Of a stretch of DNA of 64,000 nucleotides, positions 36,054 through 44,988 are shown piece by piece. Below the pieces are notes generated by a model. It did no database searches. It saw nothing but the letters and a program-made list of their open reading frames with translations, and was not told the origin of the DNA. The DNA lies in the NCBI RefSeq assembly GCF_001641265.1, contig NW_020167521.1:496001-560000 (forward strand). The letters are read 5' to 3'. Numbering within the stretch: position 1 is the stretch's first letter; each line of letters begins with the position of its first letter. The position numbers and the translations under genes are program-made. The DNA comes from Pseudogymnoascus destructans. Its lineage: Eukaryota; Ascomycota; Leotiomycetes; Thelebolales; Thelebolaceae.

Positions 36054-38075
36054 CTCGGTGTTCCACCCACTCGCTTCGCTCGTAGGTGGCGACAGCAAGT
36101 TGTGCGTGCGACAGCAAGATGTGCGTACACCGCTATTTTGATATATAGAAAAAATAATAGTATTCTTCATAACGTAGTATCTACAATGCCTCAAAATAAC
36201 GATCCTACTATGATTGCTCGCCTTAATGAGGCCCAACAGTTCTTCTTAAAACAACCAAGTACATATACAATTGCTTGGGTTGCAAATAAATTCAATGTCA
36301 ACCGTGAGACACTCCGACGTCGTATTACGAGTACTACGTCTCCTCAATTACCCCACGGAGGTAGCAATCGAGTCTTATCTCAATCGCAAGAGACCGCGGT
36401 CTGTCAATTCATATACGACCAACTTGAGCGCGGGGTCCCTGCCAACCGATCTATGATACTACGGGCAGTTGCAGACTTACGACCTAATCGTACGATACCA
36501 TCACAACGGTGGCTACAACGCTTTCTAAAAGCACACCCCGAATTTCATACAATTCACACGAAGACGTTAAATACACATCGGAAGCAAGCACAAAAGAAAG
36601 GAGGTGTTTGAGGAATTCTTTCTCACATATAACGCCCTTATTACAAAACATCTCACATATAACGCCCTTATTACAAAACATAACATTAAGCCATATAATT
36701 TATGGAATGTTGATGAGACAGGCTATATGATTGGGTGTTATAAGTCTACGGCTGTTATTGTACCAATCGGTGTAAAGCAGTGGACTGTTGATAATCCTGA
36801 GAATCGGCTCTCTGTTACTGTAATTGAGGCAGTAAATGCAAGTGGTGCTGCACTTGCAGAAGCTATCATTATCCCTGGCAAACTTCATATGGATTCATGG
36901 TACAATGATGACCTTGAGCCAAATGCTCTCATTATTGTAAATGAGAGCGGGTATTCAAACGACGACATTGCAATCCAATACCTTATGCATTTTATCCAAC
37001 TATCTGCAGAGCATATGGCACCAGATGATACTCGCCTCTTATTACTTGACGGCCATGACTCTCATAAAACAGAGCGCTTTCTTACATTAGCAGAAGAGCA
37101 TAACATTGTTATTTGCTGCCTTCCTGCTCATACAACACATCTATTACAACCTCTTGATGTAGCGGTTTTTAAGCAGTGCAAACACTTTCATCAAAAGGCA
37201 CTTGATCAAGCAGTACGTAGCTACGACTATGAGTATAAGCTACGTACGTTCCTTTCAGACCTCCCGCAAATCCGACGGCAATCTCTAACTGTCCGTACAA
37301 TTCAATCTGGTTGGAGAAATACAGGACTATATCCATATAATCCTCCACTTGTAATTGACAAGATACAAGAGACTCGGAATCAAACACCTGATTATGAGCC
37401 ATTTGCTTCATATAATATTATCTCAACACCGAAAACAACTATGCAAAGTGTGCAAGCGGTTGAACATTGGCAGAAGAGAGCAGAGGAAGCTTTCTCATTG
37501 CCTTCAAGAGAAGGGTTTCAATCATTTGCACGTGGAACTACAGTTGTTCTACACCGGGCAGAGCTCTATAAGACCGAGCTAGATATTATGACTCTACGTG
37601 CAGTAGAGCAGAAGGCAGCAAAGGCAAGGGCACGGAAATCACTACAGAAAGGAGGGCAGTTATATGCATCAGATGCACGGAAAATGCGGGAAGAGAAGAA
37701 AGCAAAGTTGCAAGCAAAAGCAGACGCAAGAGCAGCAAGGGAATCGGACCAAGTAGTAAAGCAGCTACAAGCGCAAGCACGTAAAATCGAAATTGAAGAG
37801 CGTAAGGTTGAGAGGAAGCGGGTAGCAGAGCGGAAGAAGGAAGGGTTGAAATCAAAAGTGATCATTTTACGGTATAGTAAGGATCAAAGTGATAGTAGCA
37901 ATAGTGGCAGTAGCGATAGTGATAGTAGTTCTATTGATTTTATGTTTTAATTATATAGTTATATAGTTGATATATAAGGCGTCTTTTTCATCGTTTTATG
38001 TGTCGCACATCTTGCTGTCGCACGCACAACTTGCTGTCGCCACCTACGAGCGAAGCGAGTGGGTGGAACACCGAG
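36054..38075 (+). mobile_element. 2,022-bp pogo-type transposon with 72-bp terminal inverted repeats
   Basis: The inverted repeats are 36054-36125 and 38004-38075, identical by eye over 72 bp, with TA on each side (36052-36053, 38076-38077). Inside each repeat a 19-nt unit containing GACAGCAAG occurs twice in tandem (36089-36107 and 36108-36126, one internal difference). The element carries one DDE transposase gene on the plus strand and lies inside another pogo-type relic. Confidence 0.93.
36186..37950 (+). pseudogene. pogo-type DDE transposase, frameshifted
   Basis: The first frame (36186-36611) has the N-terminal helix-turn-helix (WVANKFNVNRETLRRR) and the CENP-B-like domain. It ends at a TGA after QAQKKGGV. 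A +1 shift at about 36595-36603 opens the second frame to 37950. That frame has NLWNVDETGY, LLLLDGHDSH and LLQPLDVAVF with 35 residues between the last two Asp (DD35D), then a Lys/Arg/Glu-rich coil and a Ser/Asp-rich tail. An exact 30-bp tandem duplication lies at 36621-36650 and 36651-36680, adding ten residues near the interdomain linker. The shift looks like a one-base insertion in a G-rich run. The TIRs are intact, so the copy could still be moved in trans. Confidence 0.82.
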
Positions 38076-38566
38076 TACCCAGGACTGTTGGGTACCTGAA
38101 ACGCCCCATAATGTTAGTCAATTGGACCGTCAGGCTACTGCAATTAAGGAATCTGTTCAGCGCCATATAGCAGGCTTCTCAAGCCCTACAGAGCAGGCAT
38201 TCCAGCAGCTAGTAAAAGGGTGCCAAATGTCTATGCATAATGCGGTCCTTCTTGCGGACGAAAACAAGCAGCTACGGGCTGCAAATGAGAGGCAAAAGAA
38301 GAAGAGGGCTGTAAGGAGGTCGTATATAGCTAAGGGAGGTGTTTTAACGGTTCAGGAAGGCCTAGAGCGGGCACAAACAGCAAATATAGTGGTTGAGGGT
38401 AGGGTTACAGGTGAGCTAGCAGACCTGCAAATACGTGCGCCACGAGCATGTAGTATGTGTAGATCACTCACACATACTGCCCGTACATGCCCATTAAAGC
38501 AGGTTCCTAATTAGGGTAGTTTTAGAGGTTTTAAATAGTTAATTGTTGAGTTATTAACCTGTAAAG

Positions 38567-38819
38567 TGTTACGATATCAAGTGCGCCTTGCAGCTCGAGT
38601 GGGGGTTCAGGGGTGTGGGGAGCTTTCCGGGGTTGGAGCGAAGTTTTCAGTTGTGGAGTGAATTCTCAGAACTGGTCTCGCTAAAGAGAATTCACTCCAC
38701 AATAGCTGTATATAGATCGAGCCACTGCTCGAGTGCTCCTCTTCTCTTTCCTTTCTTCTCTAGATTGAGTTTAATTCATAATACCCAACTGGCGCCCTAT
38801 GCCTTGGTGAACCGTGACA
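38567..38819 (+). mobile_element. LTR of Gypsy family A (253 bp) with attached leader
   Basis: It starts TGTTACGATATC and ends ACCGTGACA, and matches the solo LTR at 62868-63125. TATATA lies at 38709-38714. Downstream (38820 to about 39165) is the leader of the same element, which aligns with the minus-strand leader at about 51740-52028 of the large older Gypsy element. The rest of the element is missing. The complementary sites AGATTGAGTTT (38762-38772) and AAACTCAATCT (38822-38832) mark the proposed self-priming pair. Confidence 0.8.
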
Positions 38820-38821
38820 TA

Positions 38822-38832
38822 AAACTCAATCT
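38822..38832 (+). promoter_or_regulatory. Putative self-complementary primer-binding site, family A
   Basis: AAACTCAATCT begins 2 nt after the LTR end (38819) and is the exact reverse complement of AGATTGAGTTT at 38762-38772 inside the LTR. A tRNA-type TGG start is absent. This is the arrangement expected for Tf1-type self-priming, where the 5' end of the transcript folds back to prime reverse transcription. Confidence 0.6.
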
Positions 38833-39173
38833 CTCTTATACCTCTTTTCCTGCTCTTTGAGCTGAACCCTCTTCTGAAATCGAAATCGAAATCCACTCTT
38901 TGAAAACCCCAGAACCAGAAACCTTATCCTGAAGTCAATTCCAGGACTATCTCCAGGCAACCCCTCAAAGTTGGCTTTCGACATTCAGCTCGACACACAC
39001 ACACCACCTTCGCAAGTCAGACCTTTTACAACGCTCCCTCGACAAGGATATAACTGTGAGGGAAGTGCGCTCCTCTCGAGTGGCTCCTACGGCCAACAAC
39101 TGCACAATAGGGCCTTTGGCAATATGTGTCTGACTTGACGATATAAACCGAAATTGAAATAGCAACTCGCTAT

Positions 39174-39372
39174 TGTAATGGTGGGTTAGTAACTAAGGAG
39201 CGATGACGTGTAATGAATCATAGATGGTTGTAGCAATCGTTGAGTAGTATTGCTCTTGTTGTTGGTGTGATAAGCCAAAATATGTATAGTGACTTGTAGG
39301 TTTGAGGAGGAGATTTCCAAGTTTGCTCTTGAGTTTGATAGCAAACTGAGTGCAACGAATGTCAGTATGACA
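39174..39372 (+). mobile_element. Internally deleted LTR of family L1 (199 bp)
   Basis: It starts TGTAATGGTGGG and ends GTCAGTATGACA, the reverse complement of the termini of the LTRs at 14996 and 16055. About 190 bp of one end are retained and the middle is lost just after the first 12 bp. Flanking 5-mers do not match. Confidence 0.75.
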
Positions 39373-39713
39373 GTAACCTTAGTGGCTACTATGGCTGCCT
39401 GTTTGTAAGGATCGTAAGCCTAAGGGTCTCTCAGGGAACCAGGTCAGGAGGCAGGAAGGTATCGTATTCTGTAAGCACAATAGGTCTACGTAGATACATC
39501 GACTATTGACTGGAGGCCTTCTTCCGAGGCCTCCAACCCCTTTTATCTATGCACCTTGTGCCCTATTTTACCGAGCCCTATGGGCCGCTTATGAAAGGGA
39601 CCTCACGTGGTGGCACGTGATGGCCTTCCTTACACTGTTTCCATAGTTGTTAGTGGCTGTGAGCTGCGATTGTAACACCACCAGCTCGAGTAGCTTCAGC
39701 TAATATCATAACA
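39373..39713 (-). mobile_element. Candidate 3' LTR of the older Gypsy element
   Basis: On the minus strand a polypurine tract (39714-39730) directly precedes TGTTATGATATT, the expected position and start of a 3' LTR downstream of pol. This sequence does not resemble the 5' LTR at 52031-52216, so its assignment is positional. Confidence 0.45.
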
Positions 39714-42700
39714 CTACCCCCCTCCCATTTGAGATTGATCTCCTGATTAAGAGTAGAAAATTTTAAAATTCAGTTACTTCGGTTTTTTAGGGTATTTCTA
39801 ATGGAATGCTTATGTGATCTCTAGTGCATGTTCAAAATTTGTAGGCGGGTGATTCTTCCATGCTGCTATGTAAAATAACTTTTTTTGTAAGTGCTTTGAA
39901 TCCAGAATTTCCTCGACTTCCCATTCGAGTTCATCATCCACAATGACTAGAGGTGATGGTTCCTAGTGTTAGCCACTTAATGCATCATTTGAATCAAGTC
40001 TTAAGAGGTTGCTGTGAAAGACAGGATGTATCTTCATGCTTGGTAGTAGCTCTAATCAATATGCCACTTGCCTAATTCGTTCGAGAATCTTATACGGACC
40101 AAACTTGCTTGTGATCGAGTTTCTTCAATGGCCTCTAAGTCCTGATATTTTGTGTAGATAGCCATACTTGATCTCCAACCTGATATCTTGGTGCAGCTTT
40201 CCTGCGTTGATTTGCGAATATCTCCATGCGAGTTTGTGAGAGTGCGATTTGGTCTTGCAGAAACTCCCAAATATCTTTCATGCTTTGTATCATATCCTTG
40301 TGTTCCTGTGGCGCTATTTGGAACTCGCTGTTCTTAATATCAAAACTCATTCTTGGCTCGAAGCCCTTATTTGCAAAGAATGGGCTGATTTTTGTAGAGT
40401 CTGAAGGTAGAGCATTTGCTGCAAATTCTGCCATGCAAAGATATTCGACCCAGTTGTCTTGGAGATAGTTAACATGAGCTTGTAAATATCGTTCAAGTTC
40501 TGCATTGAACCTCTCAGTTTGCCCATCCATTTCTGGGTGGAAGGCAGTAGACAATTTTGTTATAACTTTCCAAACTTTGCAGAGGATTTTCCACACTGCA
40601 GCCACGAACTGGGGGCCTCTGTCTGAGATGATTGAATTTGGTAAACCATGGTGTTTCCATACATGCCGAAGGAGTAGCTGTGCTGTTGCTTATGCAGTTG
40701 TGCCTTCTTGGCCTGCAAAGCATGGGATAAAATGGCGTTCTTTTGTAAGTCGGCATGCTATGACAAGGATAGCATTGTTTCCTTCACACAATGGCAATCC
40801 TGTAATAAAGTCGAGTGATATGTCCTGCCATGGCTGGCTGCCAACAGGGATTGGTTGAAGAAGTCCATTATAAGCATCTCTTGTAGGTTTTGATCTTTTG
40901 CAGATATGGCAGTTCTTGATGTATTGTATAATTGTCTTATCTATCCAGGGCCAGTAATACTATCTTTTGATAACCCGAATCATCTTCCCAATGCCAGGGT
41001 GTCCCATTGCTGGTTGGTCATGAATTTCTTGTAAGAGTTCGACGTGAGCACTTTCTGGAACCCAGACTCTATTATGATAATATAAGAGCCCTTCCTTCAC
41101 CTCACAATATGCTAGAGCTATGTCTGGACTGTTTCGTTCTCCATTCTGAAGCTTCTGAATAGTGTCTTTGCATAAGCTGTCTTGAAGTTGCGCAGTTTGG
41201 ATTTTGTCTAGAATACTTGCTTCCTGTAGGTGGACTGGCACAAGTTGGATGTCTTGATTCACCTTAGCATCTTCGAATTTCCTTATCTCTTGGAGGTCTG
41301 GATGGAGTCTCTTGAGTGGTAGCAGGGTTTGAAGTTGTTGTTTTTGGCGGTCATCATCTTCGTTCCCTTCTGGTCTATCTCCTGGTCTTCGAGTTAATGC
41401 ATCTGCTTTTCCGTTCTGTTTCCCAGGTCGATATATAATTTGAAAGTTAAACCTTGACAGAAACTCAGCCCATCGAGCTTGCCTTCGAGTAAGCTTCTTT
41501 GTTGTCATGAAGTATTCAAGACTCTTGTGATCTGACAAAACTTGGACTGGCATTGCTGTGCCCTCGACTTCTGGTCTCCATGCTTCGAAGCATCTGATGA
41601 TGGCGAGTAACTCCTTGTCATAGATTTCGTAATTGCATTCTGCAGGTGCCATCTTTTTCGAGAAGAATGCAACTGGATGTAGGATTCCCTTGTCATCTTT
41701 CTGTGACAGTACCCCTGAGGAAATAAAATCTGAGGCTTCAGCTTCAACATAGGCTGTCTTCTCTCTATCGAAATGTCATAAGACTGGGGCTTCTGTGACA
41801 GTCTTTTTCAGAAGTGTGAATGTTCCTGACATGCTTCTGTCCATTCGAAGACATGGTCTTTTTTCGTTAAGTTGACGAGTGGTTTCATGATGATTGAATA
41901 GTTCTTGATAAACCTTTGATAGAACACACAGAATCCGATAAAAGCTTGCATGTCCCGTAATGATTTTGGTGCTTTCCAATCGAGTATGTTGTTCACCTTT
42001 CCAGGATCCATGCGAATTCCATTAACTCCAATGATGAGTCCTAAGAATTTTGTCTCTTGAACAAAGAATTCGCATTTTGCTATATCTGCTTGTAGTCCTA
42101 ATCTCGAAGCCTTTGTAGAACCATTTTGACATGCTTAACATGTTCCTCCTTACTTGTGCTATAGACAAGAAGATCGTCCATGTATGCAGTGACGAATTTG
42201 TTTATGTATTCCATTAATGTTTCATTCATATATCGTTGGAATGTTGCTGGGCCATTCGTAAGTCCAAATGGGAGAACTTTGTATTTGTATGATCCAAATT
42301 GAGTTTTGAATGTTGTCATATCTTCGTCCTCCTCTGTCTGCATGCGAATTCGATTAAAGGTATGTCTAATATCAATCTTTGTAAGATATTTGGCACCCGT
42401 GATTTGAGCCAATGTTTCATCAATGAGGGGAAGTGGGTATGAGACTTTCCTTGTAATCGCATTTAGTTTGCGATAGTCTACGCAAAATCGAAGTCCACCT
42501 CCTGGTTTGCGTACAAATAACACAGGTGAGGCAAATGGTGCTTTGCTAGCTTCGATGAATCCTTTGGTAAGATTGTCCTCCACGTATATCTTCACAAGAT
42601 CAAGCTCTTCTCGAGACATGTTATAGAGTGGTGCATGCCCTAGTTTTGAGTTCCCTTCTAACACAATGTGATGGTCTGCATATCTGTGAGGCGGGAGCTT

Positions 42701-43469
42701 GTCTGCAGCCTGTTTTGAGAACACATCGAGATATTTATGGAACTCCTTTGGGAGGATCAGTTTTGGGTCGATTTCTTTCGTTTCCTCCTTTGCTTGTTCA
42801 GCGAGTATATCTTTAAATGATACTGCAAAAACCTTAGCTCCTTTCTGCTTCCGAAGCATATTGAATGGTGCAGCTCCAATCATTGTAACAGTGCATTTGT
42901 TCTTGTTCTTATAATGAGGTTGGAGGGCTGGCTTCGGAGCTTCTTTATCTTGTATTTCCTTCTCAGCTTGGGGACTTGTAGTTTTCACTTTTAAAGTGTC
43001 TGTTGGTGTAGTGTGCTGGCAGTGACCCTTTGTAAAGATGACTTGGTCTTTACCATATTGAGTGTGACTCCATGCTGCTTCATCCAAGCTTTCCCAAGAA
43101 TGATAGAATGTTTCCCAAGAGTAGTAATGAATAGAGGGCATAGACTTTCAACATGATCTCCAATTTATAGTTGAGGGTATATAGCATGTGTAACTGTAGG
43201 TGCTGCAACTCCATTAAATCCTTTGATGTTCTTTGGTTTTATAAGTTGGATAGGAGAGATGTTTTCAATTTCACAAATTCATTTTGCATCAACAGCATTC
43301 ACAAAGCTTCCACCTGCTGCACCGCTATCCATTAAGGCTTGCATGACAATTTGATTCCTTCCTATTCTGCAGGTAGCTAAGAATGGAGTGTCATAGTCGA
43401 AATGGGATAATGATGAGGCAGAGGAGGCAATTCTTGCTGTAGAACCTCTAGCGACATCTTTTCTAGAGG
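39714..43469 (-). pseudogene. Gypsy pol (older element), decayed
   Basis: Minus-strand frames carry the pol order PR-RT-RNaseH-IN. The protease has MDSGAAGG near 43330. The reverse transcriptase (43141-42098) contains FCVDYRKLNAIT, LPFGLTNGPATFQ and YMDD. RNase H ends at GKADALTRR (41652-40960), and the integrase zinc region and core tail contain HPEMDGQTERFN (40605-40135). A chromodomain-like stretch with ELEWEVEEIL can be read near 39900. Several stops and frame changes break it. It lies in the -1 frame relative to the gag that ends at 43470. Confidence 0.85.
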
Positions 43470-43482
43470 CTATTCTTTTCCC
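43445..43482 (-). promoter_or_regulatory. Gag-Pol -1 frameshift signal of the older Gypsy element
   Basis: On the minus strand G GGA AAA (43482-43476) lies in the gag frame, two codons before the TAG stop. A 6-nt spacer is followed by a perfect 7-bp stem, CCTCTAG/CTAGAGG (43469-43463 with 43451-43445), closing an 11-nt loop. Shifting back one base opens directly into the pol frame. Confidence 0.72.
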
Positions 43483-43845
43483 GACTCATACTGGGTAGGA
43501 TCCATATCAGAGATCTCATTGAGTCTGCCTTTCTGTTTCTGAGGGCAGTCATGAGCATGATGGCCGCTTTCGTGGCAATGGAAGCATTTGCCAAGCTTCA
43601 TGAGCGATTCTTTCTCAGGATCTTGGTGGGGAGAGCGGTAGAGCTTCTTCTGTGGTGCCACTATTTCAACAGCAGTACTAGCAGTAGGGCTCTGGCCACT
43701 CTGCTTCTGGTAGGCGAATGGTGTTGGCTTCATTCTCTTCTCCTTTTCTTGAATTCTCTGTAGGTTTTGGTCCACAAGCATGCATTTCTTCGCAAATTCA
43801 TGTAGGGTGGTAGCTCCCACTTCTGCAACAAGGGCTTTCTGCATG
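43470..43845 (-). CDS. C-terminal part of Gag, older Gypsy element
   Basis: This is the second half of the gag split by the young element. It contains a nucleocapsid CCHC knuckle, CFHCHESGHHAHDC, and ends at a TAG after ESGKE. In the ancestral arrangement it follows the frame at 50855-51715. The interruption means it cannot be translated from the original start. Confidence 0.8.
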
Positions 43846-43850
43846 CCTTG

Positions 43851-44325
43851 TGTAACGCTGACTTCTAAACGATAGAAGACACAGAGGTTCTCTTGCGTAA
43901 AGGTTTACTTATCAGAGGAGGCAGGGGATCAGACACAAAGGCTTCAAGTAACACGTTACTAGTATATAACAAATACTGTATTGAGTTGAGCACGAAGCTC
44001 CTATCTAAGGAAATACTATTTACTTATATAGTGGCGTCGTGCCTAGTGGACTCTTGGGAACTCACTCGAGTCCTCAGAGTCCTGGACTCTTAGGACTCTT
44101 CTCATCATCCTGCGAGTCCATCACGTGCCTAGTGGACTCCTGGGAACTCACTCGAGTCCTCGGAGTCCTGGACTCTTAGGACTCTTCTCATCATCCTGCG
44201 AGTCCGTCACGTGATACTTTCGGAACTACTATTCCCCGCTGCCCCTCCAGGTACCAGGGCCGGTCTCATGCGACCTCCCTCCTTCCTGTCCTGTAGTTGG
44301 CCAGCCTTCTTGTTCCGTCGTAACA
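43851..44325 (-). repeat. 3' LTR of the young Gypsy element
   Basis: 475 bp, beginning TGTAACGCTG and ending GTCGTAACA on the plus strand. Internally it has a direct duplication of about 110 bp (GTGCCTAGTGGACTC... to ...GCGAGTCC, about 44038-44117 and 44126-44205) with a few differences. Confidence 0.95.
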
Positions 44326-44373
44326 CTCGCTCCCTTCCCCTGGGCATTCGTCTCGAATCCTATAAGTACGTCC

Positions 44374-44988
44374 ATGTCCCCGGGACTCTGCTGCTCCTCA
44401 GCGAGTCCTTCAACATGCAACATGCCTACTGACACTGCCCGCAAACTCCAGGAACGCAACGATCTTGTCCGTCGAATAAAGAACCACGGATACGAACTAC
44501 CCAAAATGGATTCTTGCTCGAACTGCGTGAGGCGAAACATTACTTGCGTGTCGTCTCCAAATGATTCACGGCGGTGCGCCGAGTGTGTTCGTCGCAACTT
44601 GAAAGAAAAGTGTGACTGTATGGGTCCTGAGCATCCCGACTGGGTGAAGCTCGAACGGGAGGAGGATCGCCTGGATCGCGAAGAGGAAGAAACCCTTTCG
44701 AAGTTACTTCGTCTGCGGAAGCAGAAACGCCTCATCCGAACCCGTGGTAAAGATATGCTCCGGCGAGGTTTGAAAACCCTCGACGAGCTTGATGCGGCAG
44801 AGGAGGCCGAACGTGTGGCTGCTGAGAAGCGTGACGCTGTTGAGGCCGAGGAACAGGCAGTTAGCGCTGCCTCCTCGTCTGTGACCGGGACCCCCGCTTC
44901 CTCCGATCCACTGGCCTATTCCCCTGCATCTTGGGATCAATGGCTGGCGGATGGCGGCGTCGATATTCCTCCAGCAGTTCTTTGCTGA
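44374..44988 (+). CDS. Antisense ORF inside the Gypsy element with a Zn(II)2Cys6-like cysteine pattern
   Basis: This 204-codon plus-strand frame lies between the 3' LTR and the end of pol, opposite to gag-pol, and overlaps the pol 3' end by 128 bp. It has six cysteines spaced CX2CX6CX9CX2CX8C (CSNCVRRNITC then CAECVRRNLKEKC), which fits the fungal binuclear zinc cluster rule CX2CX6CX5-12CX2CX6-8C. A highly charged coiled-coil stretch (LEREEDRLDREEEETLSKL and a Glu/Ala-rich helix) follows, then a Ser/Pro/Trp tail. An internal Met at 44422 (MPTDTARKL) is an alternative start. No enzymatic motif is visible. A DNA-binding or regulatory role is inference only; chance open frame opposite non-coding sequence is unlikely given the pattern. 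Confidence 0.65.
   Translation: MSPGLCCSSASPSTCNMPTDTARKLQERNDLVRRIKNHGYELPKMDSCSNCVRRNITCVSSPNDSRRCAECVRRNLKEKCDCMGPEHPDWVKLEREEDRLDREEEETLSKLLRLRKQKRLIRTRGKDMLRRGLKTLDELDAAEEAERVAAEKRDAVEAEEQAVSAASSSVTGTPASSDPLAYSPASWDQWLADGGVDIPPAVLC

Larger units (their letters stand above)
35480..38530 (+). mobile_element. 5'-truncated pogo-type transposon, split by a younger element
   Basis: Plus-strand transposase remnants occupy about 35536-36053 and resume at 38078-38514. The first part has LLILDGHGSH, HSSHLLQPLDVS and a frame change near 35880, after which GFAATGIHPYDPEW continues. The second part gives the C-terminal coil and a CX2C...H...C knuckle (CSMCRSLTHTARTC), comparable with the tail of the element at 12721. 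The N-terminal DNA-binding half is missing. The two parts are separated by a complete 2,022-bp transposon with TA target duplication. Confidence 0.75.

Noticed and set aside
43893..44093. Small ORF repeated exactly at 50417-50617
   Set aside because: Both copies lie within the two identical LTRs and have no independent support.
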